DNA of 64,000 nt, from contig CM042011.1 in NCBI GenBank assembly GCA_023525715.1, forward strand, positions 57,860,854 to 57,924,853, in the 5' to 3' direction. This DNA comes from Cichorium intybus (lineage: Eukaryota; Streptophyta; Magnoliopsida; Asterales; Asteraceae). A model generated the notes under the pieces. It made no database searches. It was not told the DNA's origin and saw nothing but the letters and a program-made list of their open reading frames with translations. The position numbers and the translations under genes were made by a program. Shown piece by piece: positions 40,181 to 56,388 of the stretch (position 1 is the first letter of the stretch; each line of letters opens with the position of its first letter).

Positions 40181-41452
40181 TGTTGAAAAATATATTTTTG
40201 TATGTGAAAATCACTGAAATAAGATGAACTGTTATTATCTAACAAATATTATCAGTTTATTTCAGATTGCGTGAATTCGAGATCAAAAACAAGAATAAAT
40301 CAAGACCCGAGAAACTTTGAGAAAACATCCAAACCTGAGGAAGTAACGCTACAAACCAAAGAGCAAAATACAAAATATCACACTGCTACAGCAATCACGA
40401 CGCGACAGACACAGTGGTCGCGACGTGAAGAGAAGAAGCAAAGCAGAAGTTCAAATCGCACAGCGATCGCGACGCGACGGCCAGCATGGTCACGACGCAA
40501 AGAGCTTAAAAAGCGACGCGACCAAAAGGAATCGCGACGAAAAGCTCGACATACCAGCAAAGACGCACTGACCCGACAAAAAGCGCACCGACCACCAGCC
40601 GAGCACCTTCGCGACGCGACGGACCATATGGTCGCGACGCGAACGCTGTTCTTCAGCAAGTATAAATTGAAGCTCATCTCTTGCCATTCAAAAACTCACA
40701 AGAACACAACACACACATATTATCCAAGCTCCATACTCTCTAATCCACGACCAAACAGCTCAAAATTCTGATATTTCTGCATTTGGCAACGAGGATCAAA
40801 CCGCAAAACCGCAAGAAACAAAACCTCCACCCGACACCAAACCTCAAACCTCCAAACAACCCTTACCCGACACCAAACTCAAAATCTCTAAACAACCTCT
40901 ACCCGACACCAAAAATCACCAAAACCTCATCTTACCGTGAAGAACAAGAAATCGACATATCAAGAAAAACGCTATCTTCCGCAACTATCGATAAGTTCTT
41001 TTAAAATTATATGTGTCGTTATTGATTTATTTAAACTGTAATAAATCAACTGTACCAAACTTCCAATACACCCGAATTGAACCGTGACAACGAAAACATA
41101 TGTGGACTGTATTTAACCGAGACATCTAACTTCTAACTTCTAACCTTTTTATTTATTATAAAAACACGTTATCGTTGATAATGGCGTTTATTACATCCAA
41201 CTTCTAACTTCTAACTTCTAACCTTTTTATTTATTGTAAAAACACGTTATCGTTGATAATGGCGTTTATTACATCTAACCTCTAACTTCTAACTTTTACT
41301 TTATTTACCGCTTTCTGTCTATTTAAATACTGTCTAGTTTAGATTTACCGTTTTATTTTATTCCGCATAGTATAGATAAAATACATATCTGTCACACGAT
41401 AATAGGCTTAAAAAACCTTGTTCGTGGAGATCAGCTATCGCATATTTCAACA
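40181..41452 (+). repeat. 3' LTR of Sirevirus element
   Basis: 1,272 bp, identical by eye to the 5' LTR except for two G-to-A differences at 40492 and 40499 (31224 and 31231 in the 5' copy). Both fall in CpG sites of one GTCGCGACGCGAA motif. Frames of 166 and 73 codons inside both LTRs arise from repeat composition and are not genes. Confidence 0.95.
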
Positions 41453-41793
41453 CCTTTAGTTAATCGATTCAATTGATCAATTCCCAAACTCTCATTTTGG
41501 AAGGCCAACTCTCTTTCATTCAGTGGAAGTTTAATACTCATAAAAGCAGTCCTAGGCAATTTATCGACATACTATCTTTTCTTGTTTCATGCTTTGATTG
41601 GTGTTCTAGAGTGCCTAGACAATTTAACCCTTTGCACATTCTTCAACGTAATTTCACGACCTATTTGTGCTTATTGGAAAACCAAACACACATTATCTTT
41701 GTACTGAAACATCTTATAGTCAGCGACAGAGGCGTTTTTCTGACCTCCTTAAGGTACCGGGTTCAAGCTCGTTATAGGAATAGATGGAATATA

Positions 41794-41950
41794 TTCTAGT
41801 TCTTATGATTGAAAAGTATGTTTCAATTACTAATAAAATTGTACTTATATACAATGAAAGTAGAATGCTATAAAAGATAAAGACTAACTAACTTCTAACT
41901 AATTTAGCTAACTTAAATACCAAACTAGACACGTGTACAGTGGCTCAACG
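41794..41950 (-). repeat. 3' LTR of minus-strand copia element
   Basis: On the plus strand it reads TTCTAGTTCTTATGATTG to GGCTCAACG. The terminal T of TGTTGAG has mutated to C in this copy. The polypurine tract GAGGGGAGGA (plus strand 41951-41960 in complement) adjoins it. Confidence 0.9.
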
Positions 41951-41958
41951 TCCTCCCC

Positions 41959-44900
41959 TCACGATGGAACTTGGTGAATATCACAAAGATTCATCTTGGA
42001 CATTAGAAACTAAAATTGCGGTCCAAATAACCCTTTTGTAAAAACATCTGCTAATTGTCTGTTTGTTGGAATATGCTTCGGTACGACGAATCCAAGTTTG
42101 TATTGATCACGAACTAGATGACAATCTATATCCAAATGCTTCGTTCTTTCATGAAAAATTGGATTTTCTGTTATATGTGTGGCTCATTTGTTATCACACC
42201 ATAATGCAATTGGAATCTTGAATTTAACTTTCAAATCTCGAAGAATGTAGCTTATCCATAAAAGCTCACAAATTGTTGATGCAAGACTTCGATATTCAGC
42301 TTCACAAGAAGACTTTGATATTGTTTTTTGCTTTTTTATTTTCCATGAAATGAGAGATGAACCCATGAATATACAATAACCAGTAAGGGATCTTCTAGTA
42401 TCTTTACAACTTGCCCAATCAGAATCACTATATGTTGTTACTGTAACTGGTAATGGACCTTTTTCAAAGAAAATTCCTTTAGATGGACTTCCTTTCAAGT
42501 ATTTTAACACATGAATTGCAGCCTTCCAGTGTATGTCGGTTGGACAATGTAAAAACTGACTTAGCTGTTGAACTGCATAGCTAATGTCAGGTCTTGTAAA
42601 GCTCAAATAAAGTAATCTTCCCACTAATCTTCTATATTTCTCTGGATTATCAAGAATTTTTCCTTGTTCGGAAGATAATTGAATGTTCTTGATTACTGGT
42701 GTGGGAACTGGTTTAGCTCCAATTAGACCGGCTTCTGAGAGGATATCCAGAATATACTTTCGTTTATTTACATACAGTCCTTTCTCCGTTTTAAGTAGTT
42801 CAATTCCAAGAAAGTAGCTTGCTTGTCCTAAATCCTTAATTGTAAACGCTTCATGTAGCATCAATTTCACTTCTTTGATACAACTTTCATCCGGTCCTGT
42901 TATTAACATATCATCAACGTATACCACTAAGGCAACAAACTTTTGTCCTTCCCCTTTGGTAAATAAACAATGATCATGTGAAGATTGCATGAAGCCAAAC
43001 TGTAGTAGTTTATTGCAAAATTCAACATGACATTATCTGCTAGCTTGTTTTAGCCCATAAAGGGACTTATTTAGTTTACATACTTCTCATTTTCCTGTCT
43101 TTTTTATAGCCTTATGGTGCTATAAGATATACTTCTTCATCTAAATAGCCATGTAGAAATGCGTTATTGATGTCTAACTGTTGTTGAAACCAATCATTAG
43201 AAGTAGATAGAGATAGTAAAATTCTAACAGTAACGACCTTTTCAAGTGGGGAAAAACTATTAAGATAGTCCATTCCAAATTTTTGGTTGTAGCTCTTGGC
43301 TACTAATCTCGCTTTGTAACGCTCTACAGTTCCATCGGGTTTCAACTTGACTTTGTAAACCCATTTTGAGCCAATTGGGTTTTTATTTGGTGGTAAGGGC
43401 ATTAAAGTCCAAGTATTGTTTTCTTCCAAAGCAGCAATCTCTTTATCCATGGCTTTCACCCATTCAATATCTTCACAAGCTTGCTCATAAGAAGAAGGTT
43501 CATGTAAAGATGAAACTGAGCTGAGTAAACTTTTGTGATGTGGAGTAAGAATTGGTGATTGTATATATGGAAATGTAGGAGGAAAGTGTGGTGAAGTATA
43601 ACGATTTAAACTTGCGCTATCATCAGAAGTTGTTGTGTTACAGTGCATAACATAGTATTTATGCCATGATGGATTCTTTCTAACACGTGTTCCAACTCTG
43701 ACATTGTTCTGATTGTCATTTTCTATATTTGGTGGTTCCCCGTTATCCGCTTCATCATTTACAACGTCTTCCATATCAATAGAATCTGGATCATAGTCAT
43801 CCGGAGGTATAAAATCTTGATGTTGGACTTAAAAATCCAATTCTTCATTAGTTTCAACTGGAATAACATCAAAAGGATGAGATATGTCGTTTTTCCTTTT
43901 AAAGGGAAAATGAGATTCATAAAAAAACACATCTCTTGACATGATAATCTTTTGGTCATGTAAATCAAATAATTTGTATGCTTTTTGGCCTAGATTATAA
44001 CCAAGAAAGCAACACATTGTTGCCCTGGATTCAAATCTGGTCTTATGTGGTAGAACATTGGCTGCAAATGCCAAACAACCAAAGATCTTTGGATTAGAAT
44101 AGGATGGACATTTGTCATATAGCTTTTCATAGGGAGTTTTCCAATTAACCACCTTTGTAGGAAGTATATTGATTATATAAGTTTCCATGAGAACAGTATG
44201 TCCCCAAAATCGAATTGGTAACTGTGATTGTGACATTAATGCCCTTTGCAACTTGTAAGAGGTGTTGATGCTTCCTTTCAACTTTTCCATTTTGTTATGG
44301 GGTATAAGGGACTGTCTTTTGATGAACAATGCCTAGGGAATAAAAAAGTTTTAAACAATTTTGATTTACAAATTCAGTCCCATTATCCGTTCTGACAATT
44401 TTGACTGAAGTATTGAACTGGTTTGAGGTGTAAGTAAATTTTTTTGACAAGGTTAGAAAGGTTTGGGATTTGTCATTCAAGAAAAATGTCCACATGGCTC
44501 GAGAATAGTCATCAACTATGGTTAAAAAGAAGGAAGCTCCTGTGATGGTTTTGCTCTTGTAAGGTTCCCAAAGATCTATATGAATAAGTTGGAATTTTCA
44601 ATTAGCAACTGATTCACTGTTATGGAATAGGAATCTGTGTTGTTTAGCATGATGACAAGGTACACATGGTTCTTTATTTGGAACGTCTTTGATTGAAATG
44701 AAATCTAAATGACTTAGTACATCATAAGAAGAATGTCCCAATCTTTGATGCCAAACAGAAATTGCATCTTTATTCTTATCCTTGACTACATTACATTTCT
44801 CAACAGATGTTGACTTCGAATCATTGCAAGTCTTAAATGTATTACATGAAAGAAAATGAACAATACTTCTATTATCCAATATGTAAAGCTTTCCAACAAC

Positions 44901-46363
44901 TTTTCCTTCCGCAACCACCTTCTCAGTTATCAGCACCTGCAAAAGGCAGTACTTTGGATAAAATTTGAAGACAATCTGAGCATATTCAGAAAGTGCTTGA
45001 ACTGATAGTAGGTTGCACTTAGATTCTGGTACATGTAAAACGTCCCTCAGAATTAATCCTGAACTTAATTTGATTAAACTTTTGTAACTAACAGGTTTGA
45101 TTGATCCGTCGGGCAAGAAAATAGGGGTATATTTGTTAAGTTTATACGAATTTTCAATGTTTGATAATCCAGCACACATATGTGATGTAGCTCTGGTGTC
45201 AAGGATCCAAGTGGTTTCATTAAATTGGTTACTTCTTAAGGAATTTAACAACGAGATATTCATACCTGCAAAATCTCCAAAGTGGGAAAAATTTGCAAAG
45301 TGTTCAACCTTTTGATTAGTCTTCATGAATTGACTAAATTGCTGAAATAGTGACTCCGTTGAGCTGTTGTTCTGCGCAATTTGAGATCCAGGTACTTGTA
45401 AAGGATTATCGGCTTGATTAATCATGTGTGCAGAGTAATTAATTTTCTTCTTCTCTTTAAGTTCCTTATACCAGTCAGGATATCCGTGGAGTTTGAAACA
45501 GGCCTCTTTAGTATGCCCATTTATGTTACAGTGATCACAATAACGATCGTTTTTGATTTTGTCTTTGAATCATGCTTCGATTTGTTATGAAATGTCTTCC
45601 TGTTATTATTGTTTTGAATGGATGATTTTGCGAGAAGTGCAGTGACTTCAGTTGGAGTTGAAAAGTTGATTTGGACTTCTCTTTGTTTCTCGACACTTAA
45701 AGCCATGGAGTAAGCTTTGTGTACTGAAGGTAATGGATCAAGAACTAATATCTGATTCCTCAAATTATCATACATATCATTAAGCCCCATCAAAAATTGC
45801 ATCAATCTAGTTAACGAATTCAGTTCTAATAAATCTTTTTCGGATCCACAGGTGCAAGGCGGTAATTCAGTGATGCAATTCAATTGATCCCATAATTGTT
45901 TAATTTTCGTATAGTATTAAGACAAAGACGAATCACCTTGATTTATCGAGGCTATCTATCTCTGTAGTTGATATATCAACGGACCATTGCTCTCTCCAAA
46001 ATGCTCTTCCAGATCAAGCCATAGTTCACGTGCAGTAGTTGAAAACACAAAAGCTCCAACAATTTCTTTGGAAATTGCATTTAGAAGCCAAGAACGAACC
46101 ATGCAGTCATTGCTGATCCAGTCATCAAGCTCAACTCCTTCATTTTCTGGTTTCTTTAGAGTACCATCGATAAATCCAGCTTTCTTCTTCGCACCTAATG
46201 CGATTTGGATCTATTATTTCCATTGCATGTAGTTTTCATTTCCGGTTAACGGATTGGATACAAGGAACATATTAGGATCATTATTCTTCGCATTAGAAGT
46301 AGATGATGATCCAGGATTAAAAGGAGTAAAAGAAGGAATAGCGTTTATTGGATTAGAATTCAT
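41959..46363 (-). pseudogene. Copia gag-pol polyprotein, multiply broken
   Basis: The frame starts at an ATG at 46363-46361, just downstream of the primer-binding site, and its last stop (41961-41959) abuts the polypurine tract. Gag: copia N-terminal text (NPLTGNENYMQWK, ALGAKKKAGFIDG) and a CCHC knuckle CDHCNINGHTKEAC. Protease: ILDTRATSHM, where the usual DSG is changed to DTR. Integrase: WHQRLGHSSYD with CVPCHHAK, then IHIDLW, RTDNGTEF. Reverse transcriptase: WVYKVKLKPDG, LDINNAFLHGYLDEEVY and YVDDMLITG. RNase H: SDSDWASCKDTRRS, SSCEAEYRSLA and LWCDNK. Several stops and at least three frame changes (about 45545, 44330, 43110) interrupt it. It has the normal copia domain order and is certainly inactive. 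Confidence 0.9.
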
Positions 46364-46437
46364 GATTGCGAACTTCGATTTCACAAAATTAGGATGAATA
46401 AGGGATGAATATGGGAAGAATTAAGTCAGATCGGTTT

Positions 46438-46449
46438 GCTCTGATAACA
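46438..46449 (-). other. Primer-binding site of minus-strand copia element
   Basis: Reads TGTTATCAGAGC on the minus strand directly after the 5' LTR, one mismatch from the standard TGGTATCAGAGC. Confidence 0.8.
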
Positions 46450-46606
46450 TTCTAGTTCTTATGATTGAAAAGTATGTTTTAATTACTAATAAAACTGTAC
46501 TTATAGACAATGAAAGTAGAATGCTATAAAAGATAACGATTAACTAACTTCTAACTAATTTAACTAACTTAAATAACAAACTAGACACGTGTACAGTGAC
46601 TCAACA
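46450..46606 (-). repeat. 5' LTR of minus-strand copia element
   Basis: 157 bp; on the minus strand begins TGTTGAGTCACTG and ends CATAAGAACTAGAA. It lacks the usual terminal CA, but length and the flanking ATATA duplication fix the boundary. Confidence 0.9.
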
Positions 46607-46611
46607 ATATA

Positions 46612-48035
<1,424 letters not shown>

Positions 48036-50392
48036 ATGCTTACCTTTGGCTTCATACCACATAGCCTAAAAAACATGTTATTGTTATGTATATCAAAAAA
48101 TAATTATATACAGATCAGCTTCCAAATTAGTATTATGACTACCATATCGAATTAAAAAAATCATGATTATCAAAATTATTAGGCTAAGTGGATGTTATTG
48201 TTATTCGTTCCGCGTATAGAAAACTCTTGCTATTTTAATACAAATGTGTCAGTTGGTGTTGGTGGTAAGGAGAATAGAGAAAGATTAAAGATAAGAGAGA
48301 AAAAGGACATTGGTGCCGAAACAAACTCTATGTCATGCCTATAGTATGGGGTTGTGTATGCCGTCGACGTAGGATGTCGATGGCATCCAATGCCTTCACA
48401 CCGTGTAGCCTTATGAGTTGATAAAAAGAGTACAACTATTCAAAGAAATAGATAAGAAGAGATGTTTGATAGATTATTAATCTGAATTGTTAAGATGCTT
48501 TAAATCATTTATAACCTTTGTTTCTTAAAAAATTTACCTTGCCTATGAATCTTAAATAGAAAAACATATTTAAATCATTCTTTTTTCAAAAAAAAAAAAA
48601 AACTTTTAGGTATACATTTGAACTTAAAAGCTTTCTTTTCATTCAGAGTTTTTTAATGATTAAGATCTAGATCATTTAGATGATATAGAGTTTTTTAGAC
48701 AATAATCTAAACAAAAAACAAAAATAAATTTTAGTTAATATGTATTAAGCAATAATTTATTTCAATAATTGAAATGGAATGAGGTTTATTAGGAATATTT
48801 AGGATTTAAACTTTTTATTTATGCTTACCTTTGGCTTCATACCACATAGCCTAAAAAACATGTTATTGTTATGTATAGCAAAAAATAATTATATACAGAT
48901 CAGCTTCCAAATTAGTATTATGACTACCATATCGAATTAAAAAAATCATGATTATCAAAATTATTAGGCTAAGTGGATGTTATTGTTATTCGTTCCGCGT
49001 ATAGAAAACTCTTGCTATTTTAATACAAATGTGTCAGTTGGTGTTGGTGGTAAGGAGAATAGAGAAAGATTAAAGATAAGAGAGAAAAAGGACATTGGTG
49101 CCGAAACAAACTCTATGTCATGCCTATAGTATGGGGTTGTGTATGCCGTCGACGTAGGATGTCGATGGCATCCAATGCCTTCACACCGTGTAGCCTTATG
49201 AGTTGATAAAAAGAGTACAACTATTCAAAGAAATAGATAAGAAGAGATGTTTGATAGATTATTAATCTGAATTGTTAAGATGCTTTAAATCATTTATAAC
49301 CTTTGTTTCTTAAAAAATTTACCTTGCCTATGAATCTTAAATAGAAAAACATATTTAAATCATTCTTTTTTCAAAAAAAAAAAAAAACTTTTAGGTATAC
49401 ATTTGAACTTAAAAGCTTTGTTTTCATTCAGAGTTTTTTAATGATTAAGATCTAGATCATTTAGATGATATAGAGTTTTTTAGACAATAATCTAAACAAA
49501 AAACAAAAATAAATTTTAGTTAATATGTATTAAGCAATAATTTATTTCAATAATTGAAATGGAATAAGGTTTATTAGGAATATTTAGGATTTAAACTTTT
49601 TATTTATGCTTACCTTTGGCTTCATACCACATAGCCTAAAAAACATGTTATTGTTATGTATAGCAAAAAATAATTATATACAGATCAGCTTCCAAATTAG
49701 TATTATGACTACCATATCGAATTAAAAAAAATCATGATTATCAAAATTATTAGGCTAAGTGGATGTTATTGTTATTCGTTCCGCGTATAGAAAACTCTTG
49801 CTATTTTAATACAAATGTGTCAGTTGGTGTTGGTGGTAAGGAGAATAGAGAAAGATTAAAGATAAGAGAGAAAAAGGACATTGGTGCCGAAACAAACTCT
49901 ATGTCATGCCTATAGTATGGGGTTGTGTATGCCGTCGACGTAGGATGTCGATGGCATCCAATGCCTTCACACCGTGTAGCCTTATGAGTTGATAAAAAGA
50001 GTACAACTATTCAAAGAAATAGATAAGAAGAGATGTTTGATAGATTATTAATCTGAATTGTTAAGATGCTTTAAATCATTTATAACCTTTGTTTCTTAAA
50101 AAATTTACCTTGCCTATGAATCTTAAATAGAAAAACATATTTAAATCATTCTTTTTTCAAAAAAAAAAAAAAAACTTTTAGGTATACATTTGAACTTAAA
50201 AGCTTTCTTTTCATTCAGAGTTTTTTAATGATTAAGATCTAGATCATTTAGATGATATAGAGTTTTTTAGACAATAATCTAAACAAAAAACAAAAATAAA
50301 TTTTAGTTAATATGTATTAAACAATAATTTATTTCAATAATTGAAATGGAATAAGGTTTATTAGGAATATTTAGGATTTAAACTTTTTATTT
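48036..50392. repeat. Tandem triplication of a 785-bp unit
   Basis: Three head-to-tail copies start with ATGCTTACCTTTGGCTTC at 48036, 48821 and 49606. The first two periods are exactly 785 bp; the third copy is one or two bases longer because of A-run differences. Only a handful of substitutions separate them (for example GTATATC/GTATAGC, GAATGAGG/GAATAAGG). Each unit holds GCCGTCGACGTAGGATGTCGATGGCATC-type text broken here as GCCGTCGACGTAGG and GTCGATGGCATCC, an A-run of about 14, and no usable reading frame. It is a recent local amplification, possibly a young satellite seed. Confidence 0.95.
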
Positions 50393-50427
50393 ATGTTTTT
50401 ATCGGGAATAAAAATATTATAAATATA

Positions 50428-50815
50428 GATGACGGTGGGTGGTGGCGGTGGTAGTGGTAGGTGACAATGGTAATGGGTGACGGTGGGTGGCGGCAACGGT
50501 GGTGGGTAGTGGTGCGTGGTGGTGGTTATGATAGGTGGTGGCTGACGAAGGTGGCGGTGGTAGTAGTAAGTGACGCTAGTGGGTAGTGGGTTGCGGTGGT
50601 GGCGGGTATTAGTGGGTGGTGGTGGTGGTGTTGGGTGGTGGGCGGTGGCGGTGTGATGAGTGATGGGTGGTGGTGGTGCTGCTAGTGGGTGACGATGGTG
50701 GTGAGTGGTGGTGGGTATCGATGGGTGGCGGTGGTGGTGGATAGTAGTAATGGTGATGGTGATGGTGATGGTGGTTGTGGCGGTGGGTGGCTGTGGTAGT
50801 GGATACTGGTAGAAG
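50428..50815. repeat. GGTGG/GGCGG-rich minisatellite
   Basis: Nearly 400 bp made of imperfect GGTGGTGGC, GGGTGGTGG, GTGATGGTGAT words on the plus strand. G-runs of 3 recur often, so G-quadruplex formation is possible. The minus-strand frame (PPPQPPSPSPS-type) is a compositional artefact. Confidence 0.85.
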
Positions 50816-51936
50816 GTTTCAATTTGAAATGTAATAGAAATGTATAATGATAATATTTCACATTCTCTCTTCTAAAGGAATGAATTTCATCCAACCACCA
50901 AATGAATTCATTTCCTCAATTTCAATAGAATTAGAATCCAATTCGTTCAACCAAATGTATGATATCGAATGAATTGGATTCAAATTCTCTTGAATTCTAA
51001 AGAATCAAACTACCACTATAGTTAAGCTAAGATATTAGATTTAACTATGGACCACAAATATATGATTTATCAATTTTTTAAAAGTTAGACTGAAACTAAA
51101 AATTTCAGCAAACTAAAAATAAGCATGTCTATGGTTTACTCGAAGATAAATGTGAAAGCTTTTAAGTGCTTAAACCTTTCAAAAGACTATTGAAATCGAA
51201 ACCCTCTACGATATCTTATTTAATTCGTGTAAACTTGTTTAATCCAAAAAACTAGCAAAGAAACTTTTATTGTTGAATGTTGATGCGCACACTTTTTATC
51301 TTACAAGTTATCCTTAAAAAGGTACAATATATGATTTCTCTTTTGTTAGGCTACTTTATTTATTCACTTCTTTTTACACTTCACATATATAAATACACGT
51401 CTGGATAAGGTTCGGGTGATTTCAATTGGACCTTCCTTTGTTGTGAAATTATATTCATTGTATCTGGACAATTACGAATGTCGTTTTTTTGTTGAAATTA
51501 TATTCGTTGTCCCTGTAATATCATGAAAATTATGAATGTTGTTTCGTAAAATGAATATTTTACGGAGATTGTTATTGTGAGTTTGTTATAATGGTTTTGA
51601 CTCTGTCTAATGTCTATTTATTTTATTATTATTTGTATACTATTTGTATATTATAATTCATATGAATAACTCGATACCCCACTCCTTCACTACTTTTGCT
51701 TTACCTACCCCCATCACATGTTCGTTCTGACTACCGATACCGTACCTACCCACCTGTGTGTTTCGATTATGTCCACCAGCCCCTTAATTTGCAAAACGAC
51801 CAGCTCCTATAATTCATTTCGCAAATATACTTTTAAATTTCCTTTTTTTTTTTTCATTTCGTAAATATACTTTTAAATTTCCTTTTTTTTTTTTTTGGTA
51901 CATAACTGCTCTGTTTTTTTGTTCCGAATGCCATAA
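50816..51936. other. AT-rich intergenic DNA, nothing recognised
   Basis: Contains a locally duplicated TTCATTTCGTAAATATACTT/T-run block at about 51817-51895, but no coding sequence or element ends. Confidence 0.45.
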
Positions 51937-52698
51937 GGGTGGGGGAGTAATACATCACCATCTCACTCATCCCACTTGTCACATCAGCTTTTTCTTTTTC
52001 CTCTCACTTCCATCATTTTCTATCTCACTCTATCACACATCAATGGAAGCAGTTCCCACCGAACCTACTGAACCCGCGATGTCACATAATACTTTTTATT
52101 ATAAAATTAATTAATTAATTACACAAATTAATTTAACATTAAATTTAATATTCAAATTAATATTAAAATGCACTAAAAGATTAAAAAAAGCCAAATAACA
52201 TTAAATTTAAAAACACACGGTTACAATATTTATAAAAAACATAAATATAAAAAAACAACCTAAATACGACGGTTACAATATTCAAATTAATATTTGGGGA
52301 CGGGTCGGGGGGACATCCTGACGGTTTTTATTTTTGGAAGAACCACGTTTTTTGGAATTATCTCGTCTATAACTCATTTTGTAAAAAAAGAGGGTTTTTT
52401 TAAATAATATGAAAGAGTTTAAAGAGATGTTGAAAGAAAGAAAAAATGGTGAATGTGTGAAATTTTTTATAGGTATGGAGGTGGTATTTATAGGGAAATG
52501 AGGAGGGTGATTTTTAAATAAATTTTTTTTTATATATAAAGCATTGGTTTCGGATAGATGGTGAAGCCACACCAAACCGATCCCACACAAACCCGATCAA
52601 CACGGTGCAACTATGATTGTGGTACCACGGCGGTACCGTCGGTACCGCACCTCAAAAAGCTTAAACCCGCTCGAACCCACCATCTATTCCGACCACCC
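51937..52698. mobile_element. PIF/Harbinger-like non-autonomous element (762 bp)
   Basis: The left end GGGTGGGGGAGTAATA and the reverse complement of the right end (GGGTGGTCGGAATAGA) form imperfect TIRs, and TAA flanks both sides (51934-51936 and 52699-52701). A minus-strand 102-codon frame (52282-52590) with a basic MSYRRDNSKKRGSSKNKN segment may be a leftover of an ORF1-like gene; this is speculative. No DDE transposase is present. Confidence 0.6.
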
Positions 52699-52701
52699 TA
52701 A

Positions 52702-54994
<2,293 letters not shown>

Positions 54995-55017
54995 TTTTTT
55001 CATACATATGTGACTAA

Positions 55018-55293
55018 GGCCTTCCGATGTAGGCTCTCACCACCTCTCACTTTTACTTGTCACATTAGCATCTAATCAACACCCATTACTCATTCCCTCA
55101 CCATTGAAAATGATTATCTTTCAGTTTCCTTGGTTTTGATACAATTAATTATGCTCAACAGACAAGCTTAATGCTTCTAAATTCTTTTCCTCGTGCGACA
55201 CGTTCTTCCCCTGTGGGGAGAAAAGTGAGAGCACCCCTTGATAGGGGACGGTATTCCCCCCAAGAAAAGTGAGAGCCACCATACCACTCGGCC
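55018..55293. mobile_element. PIF/Harbinger-like MITE (276 bp)
   Basis: The left end GGCCTTCCGATGTAGGCTCTCACC and the reverse complement of the right end (GGCCGAGTGGTATGGTGGCTCTCAC, quoted here only by its GGCC and GGCTCTCAC blocks) form imperfect TIRs, and TAA flanks both sides (55015-55017 and 55294-55296). Non-coding. Confidence 0.6.
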
Positions 55294-55501
55294 TAATAAA
55301 TCTACATAATGTGTTCAAAAAGGCTATTATAATACAAGTTGTTGTTATTATTATTATTATTACTATTACAAATTTACCTTTTCTACAAAAAAAATTATTT
55401 TCTTACAATTTTATTTATTATTGTATTGTTTTTTGTCCAAACTTTTTTTTTACAATTTCGTTTCTTTTTTCAAATTTGTTAATACGAATATGAAATAAAT
55501 A

Positions 55502-56388
55502 GGGTAAATTGCATAAAAGTCACTAACTTTTCCAATTTTCTCGATTTTGACACTGTATTTTTTGTTTTTGCAATTAAGTCATTATGTTTTCAGAAAATTG
55601 CAATTAAGTCATTATGTTTTCCAGAAAGTTACGAAAATGACCATATGACAGGATGGCAACAGGTTACCAGGTCATATGGTCAAATTTGCAATTTTTCAGA
55701 AAACATAATGACTTAATAGCAAAAATAAAACATAGTGTCAAAATCGAAAAATTTGAAAAAGTTAACGAATTTTATGCAATTTACCATATGCAATTTATAT
55801 AACTTAATCACTTTACATGCCTCATACATGTCCAAAAAAATAAATTTGTTGTTACCTTTTTTTCTATTTAAAGTAATCAAATTTATTGTCCTAAAAGTCC
55901 TTTTTTCAATTTAAAATAAAGATTTAGGACTTTTATGACAATAAATTTACCCTTTTTTTCCATTATGTTTTGCAAAATCTTTTTGAAATTCTATTTTAGG
56001 ACAATAAATTTGATTACTTTAAATGGAAAAAAAGGTAACAACAAATTTATTTTTTTTGGACACGTATGGGGCATGTAAAGTGATTAAGTTATATAAATTG
56101 CATAGGGTAAATTGCATAAAATTTGCTAACTTTTTCAAATTTTTCGATTTTGACACTATGTTTTATTTTGCTATTAAGTCATTATGTTTTCTGAAAAATT
56201 GCAAATTTGACCATATGACCTGGTAACCTGTTGTCATCCTGTCATATGGTCATTTTCGCAACTTTTTGGAAAACATAATGACTTAATTGCAATTTTCTGA
56301 AAACATAATGATTTAATTGCAAAAACTAAAAATACAGTGTCAAAATCGAGAAAATTGGAAAAGTTAGTGACTTTTATGCAATTTACCC
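55502..56388. mobile_element. Foldback MULE-type element (887 bp) with 9-bp TSD
   Basis: The arms are near-complete inverted copies: left GGGTAAATTGCATAAAAGTC, right GACTTTTATGCAATTTACCC. Nested inside are shorter inverted copies of the same ends (TTTTATGCAATTTACC at about 55769 and GGTAAATTGCATAAAA at about 56105). AAATAAATA flanks both sides (55493-55501 and 56389-56397), the 9-bp duplication of Mutator-like elements. Repeated TTAAGTCATTATGTTTTC phrases fill the arms. Non-autonomous. Confidence 0.85.

Larger units (their letters stand above)
30913..41452 (+). mobile_element. Complete Ty1/copia Sirevirus-type LTR retrotransposon (10,540 bp)
   Basis: Two 1,272-bp LTRs flank gag and pol, with a perfect 5-bp target duplication CCTTT (30908-30912 and 41453-41457). 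A Met-tRNA primer-binding site follows the 5' LTR and a polypurine tract precedes the 3' LTR. The order protease, integrase, reverse transcriptase, RNase H marks it as copia. The large coiled-coil gag and motifs such as YVDDIIFGST and FEMSMIGEMTTFLGLQVKQS point to the Sirevirus (SIRE/Maximus) lineage. The LTRs differ at only two positions, so insertion is recent, but gag and pol each carry breaks. The copy is probably not self-sufficient. Confidence 0.95.
41794..46606 (-). mobile_element. Decayed Ty1/copia element with short LTRs (4,813 bp)
   Basis: 157-bp LTRs at 41794-41950 and 46450-46606, in minus orientation, flanked by the 5-bp duplication ATATA (41789-41793 and 46607-46611). The size and 157-bp LTRs fit the small copia elements of the Ale/Retrofit type. 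The LTRs differ at 9 of 157 positions by my count, so it is much older than the neighbouring Sirevirus. It lies 341 bp from that element but is not nested in it. Confidence 0.92.

Noticed and set aside
41745..41775. tRNA gene or second SINE (GGGTTCAAGCTCG looks like a B-box)
   Set aside because: No cloverleaf, no A-box, no poly(A) tail or target duplication.
48036..50392. Gene family or rDNA-like cluster
   Set aside because: The 785-bp unit has no usable frame, no rRNA or tRNA signature.
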